This document shows positions 1 to 7,865 of a stretch of DNA of 16,647 bases, piece by piece. The notes beneath the pieces were generated by a model. That model was not told the DNA's origin, ran no database searches, and saw nothing but the letters and a program-made list of their open reading frames with translations. The DNA comes from Pseudomonadota bacterium (GTDB lineage: Bacteria; Pseudomonadota; Gammaproteobacteria; Competibacterales; Competibacteraceae): positions 1 to 16,647 of the forward strand of contig JAGTSD010000003.1 of assembly GCA_018262135.1 (NCBI GenBank), read 5' to 3'. A program made the position numbers and the translations under genes. How positions within the stretch are numbered: position 1 is the stretch's first letter; every line of letters begins with the position of its first letter.

Positions 1-1
1 G

Positions 2-646
2 GCCGAAGTGGTCGTGCTGGCGGTCAAGCCCCAGATTCTGCAAGGCGTCGCCCGGCAGCTTGCCCCGGCGATCCAGGCGCGCCAACCGCTGGTGATTTCC
101 ATCGCCGCCGGCGTGCGCGAGCCGGATCTGCGCCGCTGGCTGGGTGGTGGATCGCCGGCCCTGGTCCGCACCATGCCCAATACTCCCGCTCTGGTCGGCA
201 GCGCTGCCAGCGCCCTGTTTGCCAATGAATTCGTATCCGAGAAACACCGGCGCCAGGCGGAATCGCTGTTGCGAGCCGTTGGCGTCACGGTCTGGGTGGA
301 CGATGAAAGCCAGTTGGATGCCGTCACCGCTTTGTCCGGCAGCGGACCGGCCTACTTCTTCCTGCTGATGGAAGCATTGGAACAGGCCAGCCTGGCCCTG
401 GGACTGGACCCCGCCACCGCCCGGCTGCTGACGCTGCAAACCGCCTTCGGCGCAGCCAAGATGGCGCTGGAAAGCGAGGAAAGCCCCGCGACCCTGCGCG
501 TCCGGGTCACGTCGCCGGGCGGCACCACCGAACAGGCATTGGCGATTTTGCGTGAGGGCGGGATGGAACCCCTGGTCGCCCGCGCGCTGGAAGCCGCCCG
601 CCACCGTTCCCGGGAACTGGGCGATCTGCTGGGGGGCCAGCTATGA
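2..646 (+). CDS. proC: Pyrroline-5-carboxylate reductase, 5' end cut off by the window edge
   Basis: This enzyme reduces 1-pyrroline-5-carboxylate to L-proline with NAD(P)H in the cytoplasm, the last step of proline synthesis. The reading frame is open from base 2, so the N-terminal Rossmann glycine loop lies outside the window. What remains begins with the end of the Rossmann fold (VVVLAVKPQ), then MPNTPALVG. It ends with the helical dimerisation domain carrying ALSGSGPAYFFLLMEAL and TSPGGTTEQAL, which are family hallmarks. About 214 residues are present of a usual 270 or so, and the 3' end is intact. The stop overlaps the yggT start (ATGA at 643-646), implying translational coupling. The proC-yggT-yggU order is common in gammaproteobacteria, usually behind yggS. 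The identification is secure. Confidence 0.97.
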   Translation, partial: AEVVVLAVKPQILQGVARQLAPAIQARQPLVISIAAGVREPDLRRWLGGGSPALVRTMPNTPALVGSAASALFANEFVSEKHRRQAESLLRAVGVTVWVDDESQLDAVTALSGSGPAYFFLLMEALEQASLALGLDPATARLLTLQTAFGAAKMALESEESPATLRVRVTSPGGTTEQALAILREGGMEPLVARALEAARHRSRELGDLLGGQL

Positions 647-1197
647 CTGCGACGATTTTTCTGGTTCAAACCATCTTCGGATTTTATGTGCTGGCAGTGA
701 TGCTGCGCTTTCTGCTGCAATGGGTACGGGCCGATTTCTACAACCCGCTGGTGCAGTTCCTGGTCCGCATCACCAACCCGCCGTTGCTGCCGCTGCGCCG
801 GATCGTGCCGGGCTACCGGGGACTGGATCTGGCGGCAGTGGTGCTGGCCTTCGCTCTGCAACTGGTGGAGGTACTGCTGGTGGCCCTGCTGCTCGGCCAG
901 CCTCCTGGCTTCGGCAGCCTGCTGCTGCTGACCGTGATGGAACTGCTCAAGCTGCTGATCAACATCTACCTGTGGGGGATCATCATTCAGGTGGTATTGA
1001 GCTGGATCAATCCCGATCCCCGTCATCCGGCGGCACGGGTGCTGGCCCAGTTGACCGCGCCGTTGCTGCGACCGGCCCAGCGCCTGCTGCCGCCGATTTC
1101 CGGCGTAGACCTGTCGCCGATGCTGGTCGTGGTAGCGCTGATTTTCCTGAGCCTGCTGTTGCAGGATTTTCTTGGGCTGTTAGCGGGGTTGCGCTGA
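643..1197 (+). CDS. yggT: YggT family integral membrane protein
   Basis: This is a 184-residue, very hydrophobic protein made of two copies of the YGGT domain. The first copy carries RFLLQWVRADFYNPLVQFL near residues 22-40 and ITNPPLLPLRRIVPG just after. The second carries QVVLSWINPDPRHPAARVL near 112-130 and LTAPLLRPAQRLLPP after it. About four transmembrane helices are predicted by eye. Its role is not firmly known; family members have been linked to osmotic or ion stress tolerance and to cell-division loci, and nothing here settles the matter. Its ATG overlaps the proC stop (ATGA), so it is almost certainly in one operon with proC and yggU. Confidence 0.93.
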   Translation: MTATIFLVQTIFGFYVLAVMLRFLLQWVRADFYNPLVQFLVRITNPPLLPLRRIVPGYRGLDLAAVVLAFALQLVEVLLVALLLGQPPGFGSLLLLTVMELLKLLINIYLWGIIIQVVLSWINPDPRHPAARVLAQLTAPLLRPAQRLLPPISGVDLSPMLVVVALIFLSLLLQDFLGLLAGLR

Positions 1198-1201
1198 GGC
1201 C

Positions 1202-1516
1202 ATGGCCGCTGGCTACCGCTGGGAGGGCGCCGACCTGATTCTTCAGGTACGGGCGCAGCCCCGCGCCAGCCACGATGAGTGGGCAGGGTTGCTGAACGAC
1301 CGGTTTCGGGTGCGCATTACCGCGCCGCCAGTGGACGGCCAGGCCAACGCGCATCTGCGGGAGTTTCTGGCAACGCTGTTCGGCGTGGCGAAAAGCCAGG
1401 TCACGCTGCTGGCCGGCGAGACCGGACGCGACAAGCGGTGGCGCATCGCCGCGCCGAAGCAGTGGCCGCCCGGTATCGAACTACCGGCCGCGCCGGGAAC
1501 GCACCGGGCAGGCTGA
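1202..1516 (+). CDS. yggU: YggU / DUF167 family small protein
   Basis: This small soluble protein of 104 residues has the DUF167 (UPF0235, YggU) pattern: LILQVRAQPRAS near the start, FRVRITAPPVDGQANAHL in the middle and LLAGETGRDKRWRI near the end. The molecular function is unknown. The family often sits directly behind yggT, as here, with only four bases after the yggT stop. The ATG at 1202 follows TGAGGCC, in which the yggT stop codon lies inside the ribosome-binding stretch. The C-terminal 20 residues are proline- and alanine-rich and extend slightly beyond the usual family core. Confidence 0.92.
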   Translation: MAAGYRWEGADLILQVRAQPRASHDEWAGLLNDRFRVRITAPPVDGQANAHLREFLATLFGVAKSQVTLLAGETGRDKRWRIAAPKQWPPGIELPAAPGTHRAG

Positions 1517-1565
1517 TTTTTTAAGCAACTGAAAATAGTATCTATTTACCCCAAGTCATGTCCGG

Positions 1566-1594
1566 TTGCCGTCAGACCTGGCGCCGATTAGACT
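1566..1594 (+). promoter_or_regulatory. Possible sigma-70 promoter for metX-metW
   Basis: In the 123-base gap between yggU and metX there is TTGCCG at 1566-1571 and TAGACT at 1589-1594, separated by exactly 17 bases. Each box matches 4 of 6 consensus positions. It is the best-spaced pair I found in the gap, but the match is modest and such pairs occur by chance. I saw no recognisable SAM riboswitch or MetJ box in the gap. Confidence 0.25.
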
Positions 1595-1639
1595 TATTTC
1601 CCCATCCCACAGGGACATTACCGCGACGATCAGGAACCC

Positions 1640-2806
1640 ATGCCGCACACTTTTCCACCCGATTCCGTCGGTCTGGTCACACCCCAGACTGCGCACTTTC
1701 ATGAACCGCTGGCGCTGGACTGCGGCCGGTCGCTGGCGAACTATGAAATGGTTTATGAAATCTATGGGACGCTGAATTCTGACCGCAGCAACGCCGTGCT
1801 GATCTGCCACGCGCTGTCGGGCGATCATCACGTCGCCGGCTATCACGACGAGGACGATCCCGGTAAACCCGGCTGGTGGGACAACTGCATCGGTCCCGGA
1901 AAGCCGATCGATACCCGCGAATTCTTCGTGGTGTGCTGCAACAACCTGGGCGGCTGCAAGGGCTCCACCGGCCCGACGGCGATCAACCCGGAGAATCTCA
2001 AGCCTTACGGCCCGGATTTTCCCATCGTCACGGTCAAGGACTGGGTGCGCAGCCAGGCGCGGCTGGCCGACCAGCTCGGCATCGCGCAGTGGGCGGCGGT
2101 GGTCGGCGGCAGTCTCGGCGGGATGCAAGCCATGCAGTGGGCGATCGCTTTTCCCGACCGGGTGCGCCATTCCCTGGTCATCGCCGCCGCGCCCCGGCTG
2201 TCGGCCCAAAACATCGCCTTCAACGAAGTGGCCCGGCAGGCGATTCTGTCCGATCCGGACTTTCACCACGGCCACTACTACGAATTTGGCGTAGTGCCCC
2301 GGCGCGGGCTGATGCTGGCCCGGATGCTCGGCCACATCACCTACCTGTCCGACGAAGGGATGCGCGCCAAGTTTGGCCGCGAGCTGCGCGAAGGCAAAAT
2401 GAACTTTAATTTCAACTTCGATACCGAATTTCAGGTGGAAAGCTACCTGCGCCATCAGGGCCACGCCTTCGTGGACCGCTTCGACGCCAACACTTATCTG
2501 CTGATTACCAAGACTCTGGACTATTTCGATCCGGCGGCCGATTTCGACGAGGATTTGTCGGCGGCTTTTCACCGGACCCAGGCGCACTTTCTGGTGATCG
2601 CCTTCACCAGCGACTGGCGGTTCGCGCCGGCCCGTTCGCGCGAGATCGTCCGGGCACTGGTGCGGGCGGGGCGCGAAGTGAGCTACGCTGAAATCCCGTC
2701 GGAATACGGCCACGACGCCTTTCTGATGCCGATTCCACTTTATCACGAGACGCTGCGCGGCTATCTGGCGCGGGTCGCCCGCGAGGTGAACAATCGTGCG
2801 GCCTGA
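1640..2806 (+). CDS. metX: Homoserine O-acyltransferase, MetX family
   Basis: MetX moves an acyl group from acetyl-CoA or succinyl-CoA to L-homoserine, committing it to methionine synthesis in the cytoplasm. The 388-residue protein is a full-length alpha/beta hydrolase. The nucleophile elbow [12 protein letters not shown] puts the catalytic Ser at 158. SDWRFAP supplies Asp325 and YGHDAFL supplies His358. [14 protein letters not shown] near 54-67 is another family motif. Gammaproteobacterial MetX proteins paired with metW often use succinyl-CoA (the MetXS type), so the donor cannot be fixed by eye. The ATG is preceded by AGGA at 1632-1635. The last 11 bases overlap metW, so the two are expected to be translated together. 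A long open frame on the opposite strand is only a GC-rich shadow. Confidence 0.96.
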   Translation: MPHTFPPDSVGLVTPQTAHFHEPLALDCGRSLANYEMVYEIYGTLNSDRSNAVLICHALSGDHHVAGYHDEDDPGKPGWWDNCIGPGKPIDTREFFVVCCNNLGGCKGSTGPTAINPENLKPYGPDFPIVTVKDWVRSQARLADQLGIAQWAAVVGGSLGGMQAMQWAIAFPDRVRHSLVIAAAPRLSAQNIAFNEVARQAILSDPDFHHGHYYEFGVVPRRGLMLARMLGHITYLSDEGMRAKFGRELREGKMNFNFNFDTEFQVESYLRHQGHAFVDRFDANTYLLITKTLDYFDPAADFDEDLSAAFHRTQAHFLVIAFTSDWRFAPARSREIVRALVRAGREVSYAEIPSEYGHDAFLMPIPLYHETLRGYLARVAREVNNRAA

Positions 2807-3389
2807 ACTGGAACTGATCAGCGAGTGGATTCGCCCCGGCGCGCGGGTGCTGGATCTGGGCTGCGGCGACGGCGCGCTGCTCGCTTATCTGCGCGAACAC
2901 CGGCAGGTCAGCGGCTACGGTTTGGAAATCGACAGCACCAACATGCTCCAATGCATTCAGGCCGGGGTGAACGTCATTCACGCCGATCTGGAAGCGGGAC
3001 TGGCGGATTTCGGCGAAAGCAGCTTCGACTACGTCATCATGACCCAGACCCTGCAAGCTGTCCGGCAAACCGAGGCCTTGCTGGATGAGATGCTGCGGGT
3101 AGGCCGGCAGGGCATTGTGACCTTTCCCAACTTCGGTTTCTGGCGCTGCCGGGTGCAGATTGCCTTGCAGGGACTGATGCCGGTAGTCAAAACCCTGCCC
3201 TATCAGTGGTACAACACGCCGAATATCCACCTGTTCACCCTGTACGATTTCGAGCAACTGTGCCGGCGCAAACATATTGACATCCTGCAACGCATGGTCC
3301 TCGACCATGCCCACCGTCCCCGGCTGGGGCCGAAGCTGTGGCCCAACCTGCTGGGCGAAATCGCCCTGTACCGGTTGGGCCGCGCCTGA
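2796..3389 (+). CDS. metW: MetW, methyltransferase-like methionine biosynthesis protein
   Basis: MetW is a class I SAM-methyltransferase-fold protein that almost always accompanies metX in proteobacteria and supports homoserine acylation; its exact biochemical role is unresolved. The 197-residue protein shows the SAM-binding motif [10 protein letters not shown] at residues 18-26. It also shows the family signatures [33 protein letters not shown] and [15 protein letters not shown]. Translation starts at GTG 2796, inside the end of metX. Only 35 bases separate its stop from gspG and no terminator lies between, so read-through into the secretion operon is possible. Confidence 0.95.
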   Translation: MRPELELISEWIRPGARVLDLGCGDGALLAYLREHRQVSGYGLEIDSTNMLQCIQAGVNVIHADLEAGLADFGESSFDYVIMTQTLQAVRQTEALLDEMLRVGRQGIVTFPNFGFWRCRVQIALQGLMPVVKTLPYQWYNTPNIHLFTLYDFEQLCRRKHIDILQRMVLDHAHRPRLGPKLWPNLLGEIALYRLGRA

Positions 3390-3424
3390 CCCACCGTTCA
3401 AGACCGGATTCTGGAGATTGACCC

Positions 3425-3892
3425 ATGCTGATTTACCCCCTCCTTTCCCCCCATTCCCGGCGGAATCACCGCCTCATCCGCCCGCGCGGCTTCACCCTGA
3501 TCGAAGTCATGGTCGTGGTGGTGATCCTGAGCATTCTGGCCGCCGTGGTCGTGCCGCGCATCATGGACAACCCGGACAAGGCTCGGGTGGTCAAGGCCAA
3601 GCAGGACATTCGGGTAATCAAGAACCAGATGGATTTGTACCGGCTGCACAACTTCCGCTACCCAACCACCGAGCAGGGTATGGAGGCGCTGGTGCAAAAA
3701 CCCGCCGACGCACCGCACTGGCAGGAGGGCGGCTATCTGGACAAGCTGCCCAAGGATCCGTGGGGCAAGCCATATCAATACCTCAGTCCCGGCCAGCACG
3801 GCGATATAGACATCTACTCGCTGGGCGCCGACGGTCAGCCGGGCGGGGAAGGGGTGGACGCCGATATCGGCAACTGGAATCTGGATGAGTAG
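3425..3892 (+). CDS. gspG: Type II secretion major pseudopilin GspG
   Basis: GspG polymerises into the periplasmic pseudopilus that drives substrates through the secretin. The 155-residue precursor has a type III prepilin signal: cleavage by the prepilin peptidase is expected after Gly22, giving mature FTLIEVMVVVVIL with Glu at +5. The globular part carries the GspG hallmarks YPTTEQGMEALV, GGYLDKLPKDPWGKPYQY and the Ca-binding-loop region SLGADGQPGGEGVDADIGNW. The 22-residue leader is longer than the usual 6-10. No other ATG lies between the start and the cleavage site, and GGAG at 3413-3416 stands 8 bases before the ATG. It opens the gspG-N run. The missing gspC, D, E and F must be elsewhere. 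Confidence 0.96.
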   Translation: MLIYPLLSPHSRRNHRLIRPRGFTLIEVMVVVVILSILAAVVVPRIMDNPDKARVVKAKQDIRVIKNQMDLYRLHNFRYPTTEQGMEALVQKPADAPHWQEGGYLDKLPKDPWGKPYQYLSPGQHGDIDIYSLGADGQPGGEGVDADIGNWNLDE

Positions 3893-3902
3893 AGGCGGGG
3901 AA

Positions 3903-3933
<31 letters not shown>

Positions 3934-3942
3934 AAATCCACA

Positions 3943-4452
3943 ATGATTACACCGCCGCGCGGCTTCACGCTCCTGGAAATCATGGTGGTGCTGGTACTGG
4001 TCGGCATTATCACCAGTTTCGCCCTGCTGTCGGTCGGCGGCGGTCCTCGCGAGCGGCTGGCCGAGGAAGGGCGGCGGCTGGCGGCGCTGGTGGAATTGCA
4101 TCAGCAGGAAGCGATCCTGAGCGGCGAACTGCGCGGCATCCAGTTCAGCCGCGCCGGTTATGCGCTATTAAGTTTGAGCGAAAAAGGCGAATGGCAGTCC
4201 CCCGCCGCCGCTGATACCCTGATCCGCCATGCGTTGCCCGAGGATATCGCCCTGAGCCTGTGGGTCGAGGACCGGGCCGTGGATCTGAAAAACACCGGCA
4301 AGCTGCCGCAGGTGGTGCTGCTGAACAGCGGCGAAATCACGGAGTTCGTTGCCGTGTTCGATTTCGCCGACGACCGTTCCCCGAACGCACCGCGCTACCG
4401 CGTGGCCGGCGATGCGATGGGCCGGCTGACGACGGGTGAGGTGGTCCGGTGA
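3943..4452 (+). CDS. gspH: Type II secretion minor pseudopilin GspH
   Basis: GspH is a minor pseudopilin thought to bridge the GspG filament and the GspI-J-K tip. The 169-residue precursor has a short leader ending in Gly7, then FTLLEIMVVLVLVGIITSF with Glu at +5 of the mature chain. The globular domain contains EGRRLAALVELHQQEAILSG, LRGIQF and ITEFVAVFDF, in keeping with the GspH/FimT family. The ATG has no close Shine-Dalgarno sequence; the heptamer repeat occupies that space. Its stop overlaps the GTG of gspI (GTGA at 4449-4452). Confidence 0.92.
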   Translation: MITPPRGFTLLEIMVVLVLVGIITSFALLSVGGGPRERLAEEGRRLAALVELHQQEAILSGELRGIQFSRAGYALLSLSEKGEWQSPAAADTLIRHALPEDIALSLWVEDRAVDLKNTGKLPQVVLLNSGEITEFVAVFDFADDRSPNAPRYRVAGDAMGRLTTGEVVR

Positions 4453-4955
4453 AGCGCCAACCCGGCTTCACCCTGCTGGAAGTGCTGGTGGCGCTGGCAG
4501 TGCTGGCCATCGCCATGGGCGCGATCATCGGCGCCGCCACCCAAAGCATCAACACCGTCGCCACACTGCGCGATCAAACCTTCGCCAGTTGGATCGCCCT
4601 CAATCAGGTTAACGCCTTGCTGCTGGAGTCGAAACCGTGGCCCGAGGAAGGCTCCAGCAAGGGCAACGCTGAATTGGCCAACCGTACTTGGCGTTGGGAA
4701 GCACGGTTTTTCAAGACTGAAGATCCCGACCTGCGCCGCCTCGAAGTCACGGTGCGCGCCAGCGAAAATGGACCGGAACTCAACAAGCTGGTTGCCTTCA
4801 AGGGCAAGCCGCCGGAGAAGCCGCCCGATGCGGCCGACAATCGGTCCGAGGCCACGGATAAACCGACTGCACCCAAAGACAAGCCAACGAAACCTGAGGC
4901 ATCGGTCACCGATCCCCAGGAAACTGATCCCCAGGAAACCCGACCCCAGTCATGA
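4449..4955 (+). CDS. gspI: Type II secretion minor pseudopilin GspI with a charged C-terminal tail
   Basis: GspI is part of the pseudopilus tip complex with GspJ and GspK. The start is GTG, overlapping the gspH stop. Prepilin cleavage is expected after Gly6, giving FTLLEVLVALAVLAIAMGAI with Glu at +5. The core up to about residue 116 matches GspI (NQVNALLLESKPWP, ANRTWRWEARF, LRRLEVTVRA). Residues of about 119-168 form an unusual tail rich in Lys, Pro, Asp, Glu and Thr that ends in a duplicated TDPQE. The whole protein is 168 residues against roughly 125 for typical family members. The tail is probably disordered and would face the periplasm. Confidence 0.93.
   Translation: MKRQPGFTLLEVLVALAVLAIAMGAIIGAATQSINTVATLRDQTFASWIALNQVNALLLESKPWPEEGSSKGNAELANRTWRWEARFFKTEDPDLRRLEVTVRASENGPELNKLVAFKGKPPEKPPDAADNRSEATDKPTAPKDKPTKPEASVTDPQETDPQETRPQS
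4911..4940 (+). repeat. 15-base tandem duplication in the gspI tail
   Basis: GATCCCCAGGAAACT at 4911-4925 is followed directly by the same 15 bases with one change at the last position. It keeps the frame and encodes the repeated TDPQE of the GspI tail. This looks like local duplication in a tail under weak constraint. Confidence 0.85.
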
Positions 4956-5563
4956 ACAAGCCCACCCGTGGTTTTACCCTGCTGGAACTGCTGGTGGCCC
5001 TGGCGGTGTTTTCCATCATGGCAGTTGCTGCCTATGGTGGCCTGCGCAACGTGCTGTACACCCGCGCCGCCGTGGAGGAGCAAAACCGGCGACTGGCGGC
5101 GGTGCAACTGGCGGTTTACCGCCTGGAGCAGGATATCGAGCAGGCCGTGCCGCGTGGCATCCGCGACGAGTACGGCGAACCCCAGGGTGCCCTGCTCGGC
5201 GGGGCGCTCGCTGACGACCGCCTGACCCTGACCCGCACCGGCTGGGACAATCCCCTCGGTCAGCCGCGAGCGAACCTGCAGCGGGTCGCCTACCGGCTGC
5301 GGGACGGCCGGCTGTGGCGACGGTACTGGCTGGTTCTCGACCGGGGCGGTCTGATCGAACCGCGCGAGACGTTGCTGCTGGACCGGGTACGGGAATTCAA
5401 GACGCGATTTCTGGATCAGGACGACTGGCGTGACGACTGGCCGCCATCGTCAAGCAGCGATGATAGCAAACCGGATCCCGATCGTTTGCCGCGCGCTGTG
5501 GAAATCAGTCTGACCCTGGAGGACTGGGGTGAAATCACCCGCCTGTTGCCCCTGCCCGGTTAG
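4952..5563 (+). CDS. gspJ: Type II secretion minor pseudopilin GspJ
   Basis: GspJ is a tip-complex pseudopilin. The ATG overlaps the gspI stop (ATGA at 4952-4955). Cleavage is expected after Gly7, giving FTLLELLVALAVFSIMAVAAY with Glu at +5. Family features follow: RLAAVQLAVYRLEQDIEQAVPR, LTLTRTGWDNPLGQPRANLQRVAYRL and LWRRYWLVLDR. The precursor is 203 residues, about the usual size. Residues 161-180 are a Ser/Asp/Pro stretch with four serines in a row, inserted before the last beta strands. The C-terminus runs 35 bases into gspK. Confidence 0.94.
   Translation: MNKPTRGFTLLELLVALAVFSIMAVAAYGGLRNVLYTRAAVEEQNRRLAAVQLAVYRLEQDIEQAVPRGIRDEYGEPQGALLGGALADDRLTLTRTGWDNPLGQPRANLQRVAYRLRDGRLWRRYWLVLDRGGLIEPRETLLLDRVREFKTRFLDQDDWRDDWPPSSSSDDSKPDPDRLPRAVEISLTLEDWGEITRLLPLPG
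5518..5522 (+). promoter_or_regulatory. Ribosome-binding site that fixes the gspK start
   Basis: GGAGG lies inside the end of gspJ, six bases before GTG 5529. It supports the GTG 35 bases upstream of the gspJ stop over a later in-frame GTG near the prepilin cleavage site, which would leave almost no leader peptide. Confidence 0.75.
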
Positions 5564-6662
5564 CCGCGTCAGACGCCAGGTGGGTGTGGCCCTGATCACG
5601 GTGCTGCTGATCGTGTTCCTGGCCAGCATCGCCGCAGTCAGCCTCGCTGCCCTGCAACAATTGGCTATCCGCCGGAGCACGGTGCTCCTGCACCAGCAGC
5701 AGGCCCGGCTGTATACGCTCGGGGCCGAACAGTGGGCCATGATTATCCTGGCGCGTGACCGACAGAAGAACGAAACCGACCATCCCGGCGAGGAATGGGC
5801 CAGCCTGCCGCCCACCCTGCCCATCGAGGGCGGTACGATCACCGCGCGTCTGACCGACCTGCAAGGCTGCTTCAACCTCAACAACGTGTGGCGACCGGCA
5901 GCCGGCGAGCAGTCGCCTGCTCCCAACGAATCAGACGAGGATCAGGATCAGGATAAAGACGACAAAGACAAGGGCGAATCCCAGGATTCGGCCGATTCGG
6001 AGGCGAACGACGAATCCAAATCCAAGCCGGCCAAGCCCAAACTCCCAAAGGCCGAGTCCTCGGGCAAGGCGGGGCTGGAGCCCGCGCAGATCAAGATGCT
6101 GCAACGCCTGCTGGAAAGCCTCGAACTGAAGCCGGCGCTGGCGCAGGTCATCGCCGACTGGGCCGATCCCGATCCCGATCCCCAGTTTCCCGACGGAGCC
6201 GAGGACAGCGAATACACGGTCCTGAATCCGGCCTATCTGGCTGCGAACCGCCCATTCCTCGGTGTGTCCGAACTGCGGCTGGTGAAGGGGGTGGACCAGG
6301 AGGCCTATGCCAAGCTGGCGCCGCTGGTCTGCGCCCTGCCGCCTGGCACACCGTTAAACGTCAATACCGCACGAGCGCCCGTGCTGGCCGTGCTGGGGGA
6401 GGAGGCGCTGAAACCCACGGACCTCGAGCGCCTGCTCGAAGATCGGCCAGCGGAAGGCTACAAAAACGTGGACGAATTTCTAAACGCCGCAAAACTCACC
6501 GTGGAAGCGCCGGTCAAGGCATTGCTGAGCACCGCCAGTCAATATTTTCTGTTGCGGGCCGAGGCGCGGGTGGGCGATGGTCGCGCGATGCTATACAGTA
6601 TGCTCTATCGCGATGAGAACGGCGTCCGCGTCCTGCGGCGCAATTTCGGCCATCAGGATTAA
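5529..6662 (+). CDS. gspK: Type II secretion minor pseudopilin GspK with an acidic insert
   Basis: GspK is the large pseudopilin that caps the T2SS pseudopilus. The 377-residue precursor has a 19-residue leader ending in Gly19, then VALITVLLIVFLASIAAVSLAAL. Position +5 is Thr, not Glu, as expected for GspK. Family landmarks are ARLTDLQGCFNLNNV (about 106-120), the helix-hairpin-helix-type region around LLESLELKPALAQVIADWAD, NPAYLAANRPFLGVSELRLVKGV and PPGTPLNVNTA. Residues of about 123-181 are a hydrophilic insert with dense Asp, Glu, Lys, Ser and Gln (for example DEDQDQDKDDKDKG). It lies directly after the LNNV motif, where other GspK proteins enter the alpha domain. The leader carries three cysteines. 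Confidence 0.95.
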   Translation: MKSPACCPCPVSRVRRQVGVALITVLLIVFLASIAAVSLAALQQLAIRRSTVLLHQQQARLYTLGAEQWAMIILARDRQKNETDHPGEEWASLPPTLPIEGGTITARLTDLQGCFNLNNVWRPAAGEQSPAPNESDEDQDQDKDDKDKGESQDSADSEANDESKSKPAKPKLPKAESSGKAGLEPAQIKMLQRLLESLELKPALAQVIADWADPDPDPQFPDGAEDSEYTVLNPAYLAANRPFLGVSELRLVKGVDQEAYAKLAPLVCALPPGTPLNVNTARAPVLAVLGEEALKPTDLERLLEDRPAEGYKNVDEFLNAAKLTVEAPVKALLSTASQYFLLRAEARVGDGRAMLYSMLYRDENGVRVLRRNFGHQD

Positions 6663-6668
6663 AACACC

Positions 6669-7865
6669 TTGCCCGCCCCTACTTGCTTCTTTCGCTTCCA
6701 AACTCCCGATCAGGCCGAGTGGCTGGTTTCCAGCGGCACGGGGGGGGCGGGGCGCGGTTCGCTCTCCGAACTGGCTGCTCAGACCACGGGGGCGCGCCTC
6801 CTGCTGATCGCGCCTGGCGAAGCGATCACCCTGCATCGGGTCCCCTTGCCCAGCCGCAAGCGATCCACATGGGCACGCGCCGTGCCGTATGCCCTGGAGG
6901 ATCAGGTCGTCGAGGACATCGAGGCGCTACACTTTGCGCTGGGCGGTCTGCCTGAAGGTGGTCATCTGCCGGTGGCGGTGGTCAACCGGGATACGCTGCG
7001 CGGCTGGCTGGACGCCTGCGCGCAAGCGGGGCTGGTTCCCGCTGCTGTCATCCCGGAGCCCTTGCTGATCCCCTGGCAGGAGGGCGAGTGGACCTTGTTG
7101 CTGGAAGAGCGGCGGGCGGTGGTGCGTACCGGTCGCTGGGACGGCTTTGCTACCGAGCGGGATTTGCTGGAACTGCTATTGAACCAGGCCATGACCGAGG
7201 CCGGCGATGCCAAGCCGCAGCGGTTGCGCATCTGGGGCAATCCGCCACCGGCATTGACTGAAGCCGGTCTGGAACCGCACATCGAGGATAACCCAAGCGA
7301 ACCGCTTCAGGTCTTCGCCAGCGCCTATCAACCGGCCGGCACGATCAACCTGTTGCAGGGTCCCTACAGCCCGCAGGCCCGCTGGGGACCCTGGCTGCGA
7401 CCCTGGCGCGCGGCGGCGGCCCTGGTGGGTGCGTGGCTGCTGGTACAGGGCATCGGTCTGGCGCACGAACATTGGAGTCTGCGCCGCGAACAAACCGCGC
7501 TGCGGACGGCGATGGAACAGGTCTACAAGGATGCCGTGCCCGGCGCGACCCGGATCGTGAATCCCAAGGTCCAGCTGGAAAGCCGCCTGCGGGAGCTGCG
7601 TCCGACCCGCACCAGCAGCGGCGCCTTCCTCGAACTGCTCTACCGGGGCGGCCAACCGCTTGCCGGTTTCCCGGACGTCAACCTGCGCGGCTTCAGCTAT
7701 CGCGACGGCCAACTGGATCTGGATCTGGAAGGGGGCAGCCCGGCAGTGCTGGACCAGCTCCGGCAAAAATTGAATCAGCAGACGGGACTGCAGGTCGAGA
7801 TGCGCGCCACCCAGCGGGAAGGCCAGGTGGAAAGCAAGGTCACTCTGAAAAGGAGCCCTTCATGA
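6669..7865 (+). CDS. gspL: Type II secretion assembly-platform protein GspL
   Basis: GspL is a bitopic inner-membrane protein; its cytoplasmic actin-like domain binds the GspE ATPase and its periplasmic part pairs with GspM. The 398-residue protein has the cytoplasmic domain at about 1-240, with the typical PSRKRSTWARAVPYALEDQVVEDIEALHFAL. One transmembrane helix lies at about 247-264 (AAAALVGAWLLVQGIGLA), followed by a periplasmic ferredoxin-like domain to the end. The start is TTG at 6669, six bases after the gspK stop, with AGGA at 6655-6658 ten bases upstream. No ATG occurs in frame until about residue 174, so TTG is the only sensible choice. The end overlaps gspM (ATGA at 7862-7865). Confidence 0.93.
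   Translation: MPAPTCFFRFQTPDQAEWLVSSGTGGAGRGSLSELAAQTTGARLLLIAPGEAITLHRVPLPSRKRSTWARAVPYALEDQVVEDIEALHFALGGLPEGGHLPVAVVNRDTLRGWLDACAQAGLVPAAVIPEPLLIPWQEGEWTLLLEERRAVVRTGRWDGFATERDLLELLLNQAMTEAGDAKPQRLRIWGNPPPALTEAGLEPHIEDNPSEPLQVFASAYQPAGTINLLQGPYSPQARWGPWLRPWRAAAALVGAWLLVQGIGLAHEHWSLRREQTALRTAMEQVYKDAVPGATRIVNPKVQLESRLRELRPTRTSSGAFLELLYRGGQPLAGFPDVNLRGFSYRDGQLDLDLEGGSPAVLDQLRQKLNQQTGLQVEMRATQREGQVESKVTLKRSPS

Noticed and set aside
1484..1522. Hairpin CCGGC-CGC-GCCGG near the yggU end followed by a T-run, considered as a terminator
   Set aside because: The stem lies inside the coding sequence and is about 20 bases from the T-run, too far for an intrinsic terminator.
1517..1639. Possible SAM riboswitch ahead of metX
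   Set aside because: The 123-base gap shows no recognisable SAM-riboswitch core or matching helices by eye.
1556..2746. A 396-codon open frame on the minus strand opposite metX
   Set aside because: It mirrors metX, a full-length enzyme with all catalytic residues. The product has no family features, and the openness is explained by GC-rich codon use.
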